From Gambelia wislizenii (taxonomy: Eukaryota > Chordata > Lepidosauria > Squamata > Crotaphytidae): a stretch of 64,000 nt of DNA. A program made the position numbers and the translations under genes. Under the pieces are notes generated by a model. That model was not told the DNA's origin. It did no database searches and saw nothing but the letters and a program-made list of their open reading frames with translations. Below are positions 1 to 12,200 of the stretch, in pieces. Position 1 is the first letter of the stretch, and every line of letters begins with the position of its first letter. Location: the NCBI GenBank assembly GCA_030847615.1, contig JAUMIR010000001.1:369822687-369886686 (forward strand), given 5' to 3'.

Positions 1-1469
1 AAGCATCCAAAACTAGGCTTCAGTGTTAAGGGGGGAAAAGGATGGAGAGAAGACAGTTCTTTCACTGTAACATAAACCACTGAAGGAGCATGTAATGGAA
101 ATTCTGACAATTGGTTAATGATACCCAGCTCTGCCCACACTGCAGGGAACTCTGCTTAGGGGTCTGTTTTCCACAGCAAGAGAATTCACACATTATAAAG
201 AAGAACATTTTATGTGGAACCTAATCAAGCCAGATGCCTGTAGCAGCATGACTGATTCAAGTATGCATTATGAGAATACCTGTTGCATTAAAATCATTTG
301 TCTAAATGCAACACCTTTGCACACAAAGGGCACACCTGAGTAGAGCACAGATTATTTAATAGGATTGTTTTTAGTCCTTTGCTTTAGATGCTATAATAGA
401 ATAATTGTTTTCAGCATGATGACATTATACTAACATTATTGCGAAGTGCTCTCATCATCCTAGTTCTTAATATGATGTAAGCTAGTCATTGACCTATTCC
501 TTGTCAAATTTTTAAAATGAGGTGTTTGCTAATTACATTTTAATCCATTCTGCTGTTTATCAATCTATCCTTGCAATGGGGTATGGGAAGAATGGTTCTT
601 AAATGCTGTGGACCAGGAAAGGGCTGGACTTATGCATCCTCTCTCTATCGCATTTCCCTTTTGCCCATGTGCACGCCTTTACTTTAACACCCTGCACAGA
701 TTAGCTAAAACACTATACATAAGATGTACCTCAGTGTTCTCTCAAGTGGAGCAGTTGTGCCCAGCTGTCTTTCTTTGCTTTACACAAACCCCATCAAGGA
801 TGAAAAAAACAAAAACAAAAAACCCCTCAAATCTTGTCAAGGCTTTCCTTCATATTGCAAAGGAAAGCATGATTTTCCAAGTTTTAAGTTCCTTGTTCCT
901 ATTCTGCACTCCTATTCTTTTCTTTTATGTCACAATTCAAAATATTGCTCTACTAGAAACTATCATCCTTACTGCTTAATTTTGCCTCTGAGCATAGGGT
1001 CTCCCCAAAACTGACAGCGCAGACACATGATCTAATCAGAATCCTAGTATGGGACTGGGTATCTTCAACCTTTTATCCTCACTATAGTCCCAGTGACACA
1101 GTTATAGCCACCAGTATTAACAATTTCTAGAGGAAAAAAACTTAATTTTTGGGAAGAACTATATTAAAGCCACAGACAGTTTAGCAGCATCTTAACTCCA
1201 GCACAAACACAAATTATGAACTGAGTAGCCTTCTACATTAGAGTCGACCTGTACCATTAAGACTCTCTTTTGCAGTCTATGGGCTCTCTCCAGTGCAGCT
1301 TCCATTTTTATATGTGTGTTTTTCAGACTGCAAAGAAAAGCATGAAGGAAACAGCATTTTCCAAATTCTCTACTTAATTTATTTTATTTTATTTTTAATT
1401 AATTATTTTGTAATTAAAAGAATACACTATAATTATCCACAACTCACTAAACTTGGAACGTTCCAATAC

Positions 1470-2566
1470 AATGTGAAGTCGAAGGCATTCACGGCCAGCA
1501 TCCATAGATTTTCCTTGGGTTTTTTTCTGTGAGGCCATGTTCTGGAAGAGTTTACTTCTGACGTTTCTCCTGCATCTGTGGCTGGCATCTTCAGAGAATG
1601 GTTGGGTAGGAGTGTGTGTGGAGTTTACATGCTGTGAACCCCTGTTGGGGAGTATATGTAAATCTGTGTAATTGAATGGTTAGTTTCTGGGTATAGAAAT
1701 GCAAGGAGGATTAGTGTCTGTTTGGCTAATGGTTGGTTGGTGGCCCATTATCTGCTGGAAATCCCCCTGTCCCTGGGTGGAATTCCTTTGTAAGTGTTGA
1801 GTTTTGATTCTATTGTTTTTTCAAATCTGGAACCCAGATTTTGTTTACTTTTAGGGTTTCTTCTTTCCTGTTGAAATTGTTCAGGTGTTTGTGGATTTCA
1901 ATAGCTTCTCTGTGCATTCTGACATGATAGTTGTTGGTCTGGTCCAGAATTTCATGCAGCTGTGGAAAAGGTTACATAGGGACCACTAAACACAGTGTGC
2001 AAACACGAATCAAGGAACATGAGAGACACTGCAGACTAGGGCAGCCAGAAAAATCAGCAGTAGTAGAACATGTTATAAACCAACGTGGACACAAAATGTT
2101 ATTTAAAAACACAGAAATTCTGGACCAGGCCAACAACTATCATGTCAGAATGCACAGAGAAGCTATTGGAATCCACAAACACCTGGACAACTTTAACAGG
2201 AAAGAAGAAACCTTAAAAGTAAACAAAATCTGGCTTCCAATTTTGAAAAACAATAGAATCTAAACTCAACACTTACAAAGGAATTCCACCCAAGGACAGG
2301 GGGAGTTCCAGCAGATAATGGCCCATCAACCAACCATTAGCCAAAGAGACACTAATCCTCCTTGCTTTTCTATACCCAGAAACTAACCATTCAAATGCAC
2401 AAATTTACATATACTCCCCAACAGGAGTTCACCATATATAAACTCCACACACACTCCTACTCAACCATTCTCTGAAGATGCCAGCCATAGATGCAGGTGA
2501 CACATCAGAAGTAAACTCTTCCAGAATACAGCCTCACAGACCAGAAAAAACCCAAGGAAAATCTAT
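1470..2566 (+). mobile_element. Penelope-like element fragment, fold-back, with GIY-YIG endonuclease domain
   Basis: The plus-strand reading frame 1931-2263 encodes the C-terminal endonuclease domain of a Penelope-like retroelement: a cysteine pair (CSCGK), the GYIGTT motif of the GIY-YIG fold, then R-x-x-EH and a basic tail ending with a stop at 2261-2263. The reverse transcriptase that normally precedes it is missing. The domain is flanked by long inverted arms: 1503-1953 is the reverse complement, with scattered mismatches, of 2114-2566, leaving a loop of about 160 bp that holds the endonuclease N-terminus. A short terminal segment (1470-1502) matches the end of the second copy at 7848. 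Terminal-repeat inversion is known for Penelope-like elements. Not functional as it stands. Confidence 0.85.
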
Positions 2567-3689
2567 TTCAATACAAGCTAAATTTCTTCCCCAGTTTTAA
2601 TGCATTGCACTGACATGTTTGCTTTCAGAAACAATCCAAAGTGATGATTATGACTTACAAAGTTCTAAATTGCTTAGAACCAAACTACATGAAGGACAGC
2701 CTCCTCTGACATGAGCCAGCACTCAACATGAGATCTTCTGGAGTGGTCTTTGTCTTTCTTCAGTGTTTGACACATATTTGGCAGTGGCTCACAGGTTGAA
2801 CTCCCATCAAGAAGCCTACTTAAACTCCATTTTGAGACTCTTCCACTGCCAGGCAAAGATTTTTATTTAGATATGCCTTTGACCCATCAAACTGACTTGA
2901 TTTATGGCTCATCTTAAGGTGTTTCAAAATATCTTCTGCCTGTGCCCTCGCCTTCTCTGTTTTTTTGATAACTGACTTTAAAAAACATCGTTAGACTTCA
3001 AAATTATTAGCTGCCTTGCACACTATCTGCAGAAAGACAGCATAGAAATTAAAAGAAATAATCCTTATTTTTAATTTCTATTTCAGTACATTATTTTCAA
3101 TACAGTTTTGTTTCCCATCTCATTTTAAAAACAGACATTATTTACTCACAATATACAAATCCATTTTAGGACTGTTATTTGGACATTTTCCATTCACTTC
3201 AAACCCAAAATTATAGCAGTTGTGTGGAAAAGCCTAACCAGCCAGGAAACAGAACAAAGAGCTGGAGTACAGTATATAAATATGCCTGAATCAGTAATCC
3301 AGCTATAACACTGAACATTAATTCAGAACAAACCCCAAAACTGCTACTCTGAACCTTTTTCAGCTGAAAGAGGCAGAAAACTTAAGGCTGTCAAATCAGA
3401 TTATGCTAATAGGACATTATAAAGTGTAAAAACTAACAACGTTTTTCTTAAATAATAGACTGAGGTGTTGCCTACACAATGAAAAAAATCCTCAGAGAAT
3501 TCACTAAGAATCCTATTGGTCCTCATGGAAGATGGCTCACATTTGCGCTATTTGGGAGGGGGGTTAAAAACACCACATAGTCCACGATAACTGCTTTTGT
3601 AGTTTACCACAATTTTTTTTTTACATTGCACAAAAATGCACACAATAGATCATCTGTATAACCGATTCAAAAAGGGGCACACAGCAGAG

Positions 3690-4470
3690 CTTTACCCTGG
3701 TTGGGTGGACCTCGGAGGGGGCAGGTTCAAAAGGAGAGGTTTGCAATGCTGCCGCCATTGTTGCTGTGTGCCTCGGAGCCCCTGGCCCCTGGTGGAGCCT
3801 CAGTCTGGCCGCTCTCACCAGCAGAGCGGAGGGTAGTGCCAGGCTGAGGAGGAAGCAAGTGAGCCAGGGCAACTGGGGAGGGGGCCATGAGTTCCCGTGG
3901 GTGGCACCCAGACTTACGCGGGCTGCTGGTCCTGCACATCATCTGCTAGGGAGTCTGGGGACCCCGACTGTCGGTATGGACTTCAGGAGTGCCCCTTCCC
4001 CCTCCCTTCCCAGCCATCACTTCTGGGCTCCCTCTCTTTTACCACAGGGAGGCGGCCGCCCACACATCTGGGGTGAGGGAAAGGATGTGGGGGACCCACT
4101 CCCTTCTTCACAGGCAGTGGCAGCGGGAGAGAGGAGGGGGGCTGGTCCCTCTCGTCCCACCACCCCGATCCGCTGCCTCTATGGGGACTGGACTGCATGA
4201 CCCCTGTGGTCTCTTCCAACTCAATGACTCTATGGCATCCCCCTCAATCCATGCCCTGCTGGGGGGGGGGTGCTTCGCCCTGCTGCTGCTACTGCTGCCA
4301 AGAGCCATGTGCGCCCAGCCCGGCTGCTCTGCCTGCCCCTCTTGCCTGCTGCCCCAGCAGTCTCGGGAAAGGCCAGCAGGTTCCAGGGTGGGCAAGCCGG
4401 TCCCTTGCCTGGGCTTCCTTGCACTGGGCAAACACCTTCCTGGTCACCCCAAGCTGATAGATGAGACCCC
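3690..4470. other. GC-rich stretch of unknown origin
   Basis: This block is clearly richer in G and C than its surroundings and contains many overlapping ORFs on both strands. They are compositional artefacts: they are rich in P, A, G, R and S, lack domain signals and none is bounded by splice sites in a coherent way. It may be a degraded GC-rich mobile element, because its centre runs into a CR1 tail at about 4180. Confidence 0.4.
4180..4236 (+). repeat. CR1 LINE 3' tail fragment
   Basis: Contains the typical CR1 3' end in the sense direction: a 'ggactggactgcatgacc' segment, then 'ggtctcttccaactc' and a terminal 'gactctatg'. The same tail occurs at 8526-8648, 16043-16150 and 43850-43920. 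Confidence 0.7.
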
Positions 4471-4744
4471 TTGCATCAGTAGGGACTGCCCTAAGCATTT
4501 ACACATCCCAGTGCTGAACTGGATCCAGAAGTCGGATTTTGAAATTCAACCTGCCCCAACAGGTTGTTTTTAGAGGAATCGTAACTTCGAGGTTCCTCCT
4601 TCCTTCTTCGAACCTTTTCCTTGGACACCAAGCCAAGGTGGGAGGAGAGGAAACGGCTGGGAAAGTTAATTTTAGGGACTGCAACACCCAGCTTAACCCA
4701 CTCGCTCCCCATCGCCTACTCCTTGGGTTAGAGGACCAGAGTTG

Positions 4745-4918
4745 AGCCAGGTTGGGGAACTTCTTTTGTGGGGAGGACTACAATTCACAGGGTCCCCTGC
4801 TTGAAATCAGGGCCAAAGCTGGGAGGGCAGGCTTGGGGAAGATCTTTCCCCCTGCCGCGGGGACTACAAGTCTCAGAAACCACTGCCCCGACCAGTGTCA
4901 GGAGGCAGGCTTGGGAGA
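4745..4918. repeat. Two-unit tandem repeat of about 80-85 bp containing 'gactacaa' cores
   Basis: Two consecutive segments share the order 'caggttggggaa/caggcttggggaa', a T/C-rich stretch, 'ggactacaattcacag/ggactacaagtctcag', then a CC-rich block; a third unit starts at about 4905. The 'gactacaa...tcaca' core resembles the ends of short DNA transposons in this window, so this may be a duplicated MITE fragment. Confidence 0.45.
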
Positions 4919-7062
4919 GTTATATCAGTGAGTGACACCATTTTTTTTCCAGTTGCTCCATGTAAACAGCAAAATTGCCCTTCAGCCAATTTTGGATTCA
5001 TCGTGGGAACAAAAGGGCACTGGAGCTAAAGGGAGGTAAGACAATAAGGGACTTAATTCTCCCATCTAGCTGACCCCTGAAAGTGTTCAAAGGAGAATTT
5101 TAAACCAGACTGCTATTATCTGTCTTATACTTTAAAGCAACATGATTTAATCTACCTCATTTTAACAAGAGTCCTTTTAACTATGAGATAGGAGAGAGAT
5201 CATAAATTGTGGAAGAAGTGTTATTATTGTTCTTGCTTACCCTAGGCAATGCTGGAGAGAGGGAGAGGAAGGCCAGTAACTCCCTCATTTCTATAGCTAC
5301 CGTAAGTGAAAAGCTACAGCAGGACTTCATGCTTCAGTTCTCAAAGCAAGCCCACTGATATCAGTGACAGAGTTCCTGTAGCTGAAACCAGGGCAACAAA
5401 GATCTGTCACTGTCACCACCAGTAAAGAATGCTTTAAAAGAGCCAGAAGCAGAAGTCACACAGACAGTTTATAGGTACAGAGAATTGTTTGTGCTTCTGG
5501 CATGTATTCAGTGCTTAATGTCTAAAACAAGGTGCCAAGTGTTAACCCTGCCTGGACACTGTGTCTTCCAACATAGAAGTGATTCTTTTCTAGTTGCAGA
5601 AGTGACTGCTAGCTGTTCAATTTGCAACGAGAGAGATGACCCTGACAATAAGTCAACAACATTTAGTGTTCCAGATCTGCACTCTAGCACTGCAGATGGT
5701 TTCTACTTTGAGTGTGCCTTCAAATAAAGAACTTATATGCTGTAAATTTAAGAGATTTAGAGGCTTAACCCATGGATGAACCACCTCCAGTCCAGAAAAG
5801 CAAATTCAATTGTGCAAGTGTGAGTTACCAGAATTCAGCACAAAGAGCAACTATATTCATTTCAGTCTCTCAGGAAAAGAAATCTGAAACAGCTGGAATA
5901 CTTTCAGCTATACAAACAAATGCCTTGTTCTCTCCCTTCCCTGCCCTAATCAAATACTGAACTTCAACTGCAGAGCTCCACAAGACAAACTAACAGCTTT
6001 CACCCCTTGCATAGCATCCATGCATCTCTCAAAAGAAGAAACTCTGGTACTTAAGATAAAGCAAAAGGCTTTGAGCTCCACACAGTAAATCTTTGCCCTC
6101 TTTTCTTACCCCCATCCCTAAACACAAGATGCTTTTAAAATGCTTGGGACTATTTTCCTTCTGTGCTTCTATGAATTGTGACCAAGGGAGAAAATGAGGA
6201 AAAGGACAACATGGACATGGAACCTTTTTCTGATAGCGTACTTTAACTATTGGAAAGCTGAAATTTTGGAACACAGTTTTGGACTCTTGCTTCTTCAGAA
6301 GAACATATTGTACTTTTTTTTTCAGAGTCCCATTTATAAACAATAGTAACCAAAAGAAGCTGTGAAGCAGCAGGAAAGAGGGAGTGGAACAATCTAAACT
6401 TGGGAGAAAAAAACATTGTGGTACTCTCTCAAACAGAATAATTGTTTCAACTCAACATTGAACAGAGGGAGGAGGTTTCACATACCCAGTGTCATAAACA
6501 ATTGTCAATGGGCAGAGATTAATGTTTTAAATATTCAGTAAACTCCTTTCCAGTCAACCTCTAACATAATAATAGTGCTGTTGTTTTGTATTTGTTGTGG
6601 GTGATGGGGGAAAGAGATGAAGGCAGCAAGACAATGCCTTCTCCATGAAGTGCTTCTGATGCAGGTTTACTGCATATTCCCAGCACTCTCATACATTTTG
6701 TCACTGAAAAATTGTGTTTCCCTGTTGCTGTTAACACATCAGTTGCATTTGGAATATTGTTCCACAAGTATGATTATTAGCAAGTTGTTCAACTGCTACA
6801 AAATTGACTAGTAAAAGCTAAAACCTATTTCTCATGCCTTATGGGAACTGAGCACTCCCTTATTGTACCACTCATTCACTCAAACAGCTCAAAGGAAAAA
6901 CCACCATCTTTTCATACTGCAAGCAATTGCCCCAGATTGTTTTATGTATCTTTCTTATTTAAAGGCTAATCTCATGTACGTTTTCTCAGAAGGAGGTCTC
7001 ATTCTGTAGATAAGTAGACTAGTAGTTTTGTAAAACAGTAACATCTGGACCGGGGCAGAAGT

Positions 7063-7176
7063 CATGTGACCCTCCAGGTGTTGCTGGATTCTAGTTCCCA
7101 TTATCCCCAATAATTACTATGCTAGCTAGGCCTGATGGGAAATGCAGTCTACAAACATCTGGAGGCCCACACATTC
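7063..7176. mobile_element. Palindromic hAT-like MITE
   Basis: Inverted ends: 'gaccctccaggtgttg' on the left and 'caaacatctggaggccc' on the right, with a central 'attctagttcccattatcc'. The same family occurs at 9000-9335 and 37286-37423. Too short to encode anything; presumably mobilised by a transposase encoded elsewhere. Confidence 0.65.
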
Positions 7177-7461
7177 CCTCACCCCAATCCAACCCATATT
7201 GTACCGTAGATTAGTTCTGTTGCAAACAGAAATACCAGTTTCCCCTTCAATTTATGCATAACTCATATTTTGTTAGCAAGAACCCTCTATTAGTTACCAA
7301 GGTCACAAGCCAGACAATTGTTGCTGTCTCTAATGATCAGAACACACAAATTGAGGCCCAGATGTTACTGAGACATCATTAGATATAGTAGCCAACATAC
7401 ACAACAATAGACCAAGTAGAACTACTACCACTACTATTACTACTTATACACACATACCCCA

Positions 7462-7620
7462 GTGAGCAAAGCTTCTGACAAAGAAGCCCCTTTTTACAAA
7501 GTCTTTTTATGCCTGCCGATCCTCCCTTTTCCTCCCTGTCCTTGGCCTAGCTGGACGTTTTTTAGCAGCATGGGCATTTGGAGAATGGTAAAGGAAGGAT
7601 GGAAAACAGAGACAGAAGTA
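7462..7620. other. Stretch with no assignable feature before PLE copy
   Basis: The open frames here run into the Penelope-like fragment on the right and have no independent support. Confidence 0.3.
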
Positions 7621-7621
7621 G

Positions 7622-7848
7622 ATCTTCCTTGGTTTTTTTCTGGGCTGTGAGGCCGTGTTCTGGAATAGTTTCTTTCTGATGTTTTGCCTGCATCTGTGGC
7701 TGGCATCTTCAAAGAATGGTTGGATAGGAGTGTGTGTGGATGCAGATGAAACGTCAGAAAGAAACTATTCCAGAACACAGCCTCACAGCCCAGAAAAAAT
7801 CCAAGGAAAATCTATGGCTGCCAGCCATGAAAGCCTTCGACTTCACGT
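7622..7848. mobile_element. Second Penelope-like terminal fragment, fold-back
   Basis: Left arm 7624-7694 is the reverse complement of right arm 7746-7815, with a loop of about 50 bp. Its sequence matches the outer arms of the copy at 1470-2566 ('ctgtgaggccgtgttctgg', 'ctggcatcttcaaagaatgg'). Here the terminal segment 'gaaagccttcgacttcac' lies on the right at 7829-7847, whereas in the first copy the equivalent segment is on the left. No coding part remains. Confidence 0.75.
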
Positions 7849-8525
7849 AGAGACTGAAGTAACATATCTGCAGTAAATAATGCAATACAGCATTGAGCTA
7901 GGAAATAATGGGATTCTCATCCTAGTGTACCTATGTGTGCCTGCCTATAACAGGCAAATAAATAGCAGCTGCCTCCAGAATTCTTAAAGAGCATGCATGA
8001 AAAGAAAAATAGAGAGGAGAGGTAAAGGAAGAGCAGATAAGCCCCCCTCACCAGCTATTCCCATCAAGTTAAAAAACAACAACACCAAAACAGAAATCAT
8101 CAGAAAAGAGGAAGCTGTTGAAAGGAAAAGTCATCCCTGGATGCATTTTGGAGGAAGCCTTCAAATAGTATTTAGAAAATGTACAAAGTGTGTGGGGGGT
8201 TTTTAAAATTTATTTATGCAAAGCTTATCTGACTGGGCTGCTTAATTTCATGTTCATATTGTTAGTTTGGAATAAAAAGTTTGCTGAACCATGTTGAGCT
8301 GCTCCTCCTTTTTGTGGTGTAGGAATATATCCCTATTCCTTCCACATCATTTCTGCCTCTGGTACCAATTTTTCTGTTAAAGAAGTAATGCCCAGGAACA
8401 CAACTACTTTGTTCACTGAGTGTACCAAAACTAAACTAAATAGGTCAGGACACCTTCAAAAGTAAAGAAAAAAATATTTGGGAGGCATTTAAAAATATAT
8501 ATACACTTGAGCAACAGTAATCGTT

Positions 8526-8648
8526 AATTGAAAACTTTCTTTGGAGGTTTTTAAACAGAAGCTGGATGGCCGTCTATCAGCAGAGCTTTGATTGTATATT
8601 ACTGCATGGCTGGGGGTTCAACTAAATGGCCTCTATGATTCTATGAAA
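8526..8648 (+). mobile_element. CR1 LINE 3' end, truncated
   Basis: Encodes the last residues of the CR1 ORF2 ('ttggaggtttttaaacagaa...ctggatggccgtct') followed by the 3' UTR and the terminal 'tctatgattctatg'. It parallels the better copy at 43378-43922. Confidence 0.8.
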
Positions 8649-8999
8649 GGTGTGCAATTTGCTGTGGCTTATGCTCAATAGGGCTCACTACCAATTAAAA
8701 CATGCGTCAGCACAAAGTTGTGGTGCACTCTAGGAATCTCTAGGAATAGCCTTAGTGTTTAGAATTAACCTTACAGAACTTAAAACTGCATGAGGGGGGC
8801 AATTTAAGAAACAAGTTCCTTCCCCTGCACTGACGTTCTTCTTACACAGCCATTCAATGGGACAGGATACAGTGGTACCATTGCCAACGTGAATGTAATA
8901 GTATAGGCTTCTAAATTCTTGAGGCTTTTAAACTCTGAGGACCATACTGACAAAGGCTTATTAATATTCTACATCTATCCCATCTCTTCATCCAGGGGT

Positions 9000-9335
9000 A
9001 GGAATCATGTGTCTCTCCAGATGTTGGACTACAACCCCCATTTGGCCTAGCCACCAAAGTCAATAGTGAGGAATGTTCACTGGGAATTACAGTTGTCCCT
9101 CCATATCCACGGATTTGGTATCCACGGATTTAAGTATTCACGGCTTGAAAATATTCTTAAAAAATAATAATCCAAAAAGGAAACCTTGATTTTGCCATCT
9201 TATATAAGGGACACCATTTTGCTATGCCATTGCATATAATGGAACTTGAGTATTCACGGATTTTGGAACCAAACCCCAGTGAGTTATGAAGGGACAACTG
9301 TATAGTCAAACAACATCTGGAGAGTCCTATAACTA
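9000..9335. mobile_element. hAT-like MITE interrupted by a Tigger-like MITE
   Basis: The left half 9000-9089 ('ctctccagatgttgg', 'actacaacccccat') and right half 9303-9335 ('caacatctggagag') are the two ends of the family also seen at 7063 and 37286. They are separated exactly by the TA-flanked element at 9090-9300; removing it restores a continuous MITE. Confidence 0.7.
9090..9300. mobile_element. Tigger-like (TcMar) MITE with TA target duplication
   Basis: 211 bp with inverted ends 'cagttgtccctccata' and, read from the other side, 'cagttgtcccttcata', flanked by TA at 9088-9089 and 9301-9302. The interior 'atccacggattt' and 'cttgattttgccatctta' pieces are typical of the non-autonomous Tigger-like family. 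A relative in the opposite sense is at 40361-40605. Confidence 0.8.
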
Positions 9336-10616
9336 CCATCTTGGTTTAAGCCCTCACCTCCACAGCTGAAACATAAGCAGATGCCACGGACATTTTTTTT
9401 AAGTATTAAATCGAAAAGAAATCAAACATGACCCTTCTTCGCATCATTAGAAGCACGAGAACTTTACATGAGGCGGTATAAATGGATCTATAGACTACAT
9501 GCCTGCTATGAAGTCTACTTGCCATGTGATCTGCAAGAGCTATAAAGATTTGCAATGTTTGGCTTCTTTTTTAAAATCAAACTAGACTCAGGAGAGGATA
9601 GGAGTGAACAACATACAGTTCTTTAGATACTGAGGGACTGCAAGGTCCATCAGAAGTAGTCACTGTAGCCAGGGGTGAAGTGTTGGGAGCTGAAGCCCAA
9701 CAACACGGGTGTGTGGCGGGGGGACCTCATGCTACTCACTGCTGCTTTAATCTCTCCCTGCACCATACTCCCAGTCTAATTTCAACACCTTCAAGTTGCC
9801 TTTGCCCTGCAGGGGAAAGCGTATAAGAACACATATCATACATGTAGGATCCTTATCCTGAGCAAATACTGTAACAGTTTTGATGGTGGGAGAAGTCTAT
9901 ACCTAGGAGACAAAGAAGAGGAAAGGATTAACTAGAGCTTATAAAACAGACCATGTGGGATTCTGGGAACCCAAACCAAACTTTTCCAAAATCTAGGATT
10001 AACACCCCTCATCCCAGCCTTATAGCTTCAATACAATTTGGGACCACCATTGCAGCTTTCGTTAAAATCACCACTGGAGATCTTATTTGTGGATCCTAAT
10101 ATCATGTTTTGTTTGGCCTTTTCCATCAGACAGAAAACAGTTCTGGTCACATCCTACTGTGATGATAGTGGTTAAAAAAAAGCTAACCTTGGGATTACAA
10201 GACAGAGAAAAAACCACTTTGCAATTTCCAAAACTGAATGCCAATGTAAAAAAATGCATGTAAAATGCATGTAGGCAGTGTAACAAGCCTGCTAACATAG
10301 TTTAGGAAAAGACTGACATCTTTTCACATTTACTGATTACATACATCATGAAATTAGCACTGAGGAGCACCCACATAAGGCTGGCCAGGAAACAAGTTTT
10401 CTAAGGTGTGAAAGTGCATTAAAGGGCTGCAGCAAAACCTTAATATTCTCAAAACATTTAACGAGGCTGGGAAGCAAGTTCAGCCTATACCCCACCCTAA
10501 CAGTATTGGCCAGAAGACAGACTTCAGCTTCAAGGAAAGAAAATTGGAATAAGAGCAACAGTTAAGTACTCTCCTTTGTGCAAAATGAAAGCTAGGATTT
10601 GAAGAATGCAAGAATG

Positions 10617-10835
10617 AGACAGCATGGTGTAGTTGTTTCAGTTTTGGACTATAACACTCAGCCATGGAAACTGAATGACCTTGGGAATGATCCACTGAAT
10701 GACCTTGGGCAAGTTGCTCTCTGTCAGCTTCAGAGGAAGGCAAAGGCAATCTCTTTCTGAACAAATTCTGCCAAGAAAATCCCACAATACGGTCACCTTA
10801 AGATCACATGGGGTGACTTGAAGCCACACACAATG
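10617..10835 (+). mobile_element. Sauria SINE (tRNA-headed, RTE-like tail)
   Basis: Contains a degenerate tRNA-derived head ('agcatggtgtagttgttt'), the body 'tgaccttgggcaagtt...tcagaggaaggcaaaggc', 'ctgaacaaattctgccaag' and the tail related to RTE/BovB ('ggtcaccttaagatcac...gacttgaagccacacac'). A 17-18-bp piece containing 'tgaatgacctggga' equivalents is duplicated in the middle (about 10674-10707). Confidence 0.75.
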
Positions 10836-10978
10836 AAGATTAATCTCACTGTAGCTTTTATGTTACCTATGGGCCCTTCACATTTCCACATGTACATGTC
10901 CTGCAACACACACACCAGGCCTCACCCTATTAGTTTGTTCTAATAGGCTTAAATGCCAGAGTGGTAAACATTTATAAG

Positions 10979-11012
10979 GAGAGCCAGTGTAGTGTAGTGG
11001 TTTGAGTTGAAG
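10979..11012 (+). repeat. Sauria SINE head fragment
   Basis: Only the Pol III promoter-bearing head is recognisable ('gagagccagtgtagtgtagt' then 'ggtttgag'). What follows does not match the SINE body. Confidence 0.5.
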
Positions 11013-11987
11013 GCTCACAACAAGAATGAGGCTAAAACCTGTTCTTTTCAAAATCTGCACAATGGAGTCATGAGGACAAAAGCGAATACCTTCTTTGTAA
11101 AAGATATCCAGTTTCCATAGTGCATGTGTTTCTAGCTGCTCTATTATTCTATTCCATTCTTCCTCCCAACCCCAATTGGTTCCAGCATCTACTTCTATTG
11201 ACAAATGTTACACTGGGATTTCTATTAAATTCCTTGAAACCACAATGCAGAACTTTGAAAAAGTTACGGAGCAAACATAAAATTAAATCCTACCAAAAGA
11301 ACTCCATCACAGCTCACAGATGACTAAAATGAAATGAATAGAAGTGGAATAAATAAATTATTGATGCTGGTAGTATTGAGAGATGGAAATGAGACAAAAT
11401 CCATTTCAGTGTCCCAGGTGGTTCATATCCCACTATGGATGCTAACTATGAGTCCAGACTATTATTTCAGAAGAACCAACCTATCCGCTGAGACCATAGG
11501 CATACCAGAAGCACTTCCACCCTGAACATATTAGTCCTGCTCTTTACAAAACCCATTTAGGGAACTCTAATCCAATTATCCACCAAGTTTTGCCACACTC
11601 TCTTTACCCTGATCAACCCCAACACACCCATTCTTGCTACCATGTGATATGAATTATAATCATTTTAGTAACACTGGTATAGTTTGTAATTTTATTTAAA
11701 AAGTAACAACTCTGAACTGTGGTGGGCACATGGGGATGGGTGGGAAAGAACAGGACTTCTGTATATTTTAAGAGATGCATGAAATAGGGGAGTTCCACAG
11801 GTTTGGCTTGTCATACAAGCATCACATGCTGAAATTCTCCCTTCCACACAACTGTTAAAGGTACAGGAGTTCTATCATCTTTTCTTTTTCATGGGGTCAT
11901 CCCTGATAAACTCAAGAAGGCAAACCTTTTCACCCAAGCCTGCTCCAACTCAATGCTGTACAGACTAGTTTGGAAGGAGAGTCTCAC

Positions 11988-12200
11988 CTCTTTGACCGCA
12001 TTGCTCAGCTTATACTGAGTATCCTCCATCAGCTCTTCTACTTCACGGAACATTTCATTCAGACTGGCTTCATTCCTGGGAAAAGTTAGAACAATCTCCT
12101 GCTTGGGCTGCTCTTCTCCATTGACATCTGATGCAGGAGCAGCATACACCATTCCAAGAAGGATGGGCAGGAACAGGAACCTTGAGCCAGGATGGAACAT
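11988..12200 (-). CDS. DKK3: DKK3 (Dickkopf-3), first coding exon
   Basis: This exon encodes the first 71 residues of Dickkopf-3, a secreted glycoprotein of the Dickkopf family and an atypical modulator of Wnt and TGF-beta signalling. Residues 1 to about 21 form a signal peptide: basic start, hydrophobic core FLFLPILLGMV and small residues before APA. Residues 45-60 carry NEMFREVEELMEDTQ, essentially identical to the conserved N-terminal block of vertebrate DKK3 and likely helical. The chosen ATG (complement of 12198-12200) follows an acceptor at 12217; the frame stays open upstream only because intron sequence is read through. The exon ends after K-E in phase 0 with the donor GTGAGA, matching the known DKK3 exon boundary before the E/M-rich segment. 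The two cysteine-rich domains are encoded by later exons outside the window. High confidence in identity. Confidence 0.94.

Larger units (their letters stand above)
1..11987 (-). other. DKK3: DKK3 intron 2 (partial, runs off left edge)
   Basis: This is the sequence 3' of the DKK3 coding exon donor at 11988/11987, reading leftwards on the minus strand. I looked for the next DKK3 exon (the segment leading to the cysteine-rich domain) in minus-strand frames and found none, so the intron appears to be at least 11.9 kb. Apart from the repeats listed separately, 1-1470, 2580-3690, 4920-7050, 7860-8520, 9340-10610 and 11020-11987 show only short chance ORFs and no splice-bounded coding signal that I can recognise. 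Confidence 0.6.

Noticed and set aside
2674..2856. Possible later DKK3 exon on the minus strand (a short 'RRSH' resemblance)
   Set aside because: The resemblance is four residues; the cysteine spacing of the DKK3 domain is absent and there are no convincing splice sites.
3766..4573. Overlapping ORFs of 100-194 residues on both strands
   Set aside because: They arise from high G+C and scarcity of stop codons; composition is P/A/G/R/S-rich with no recognised domain, and a CR1 tail lies inside them.
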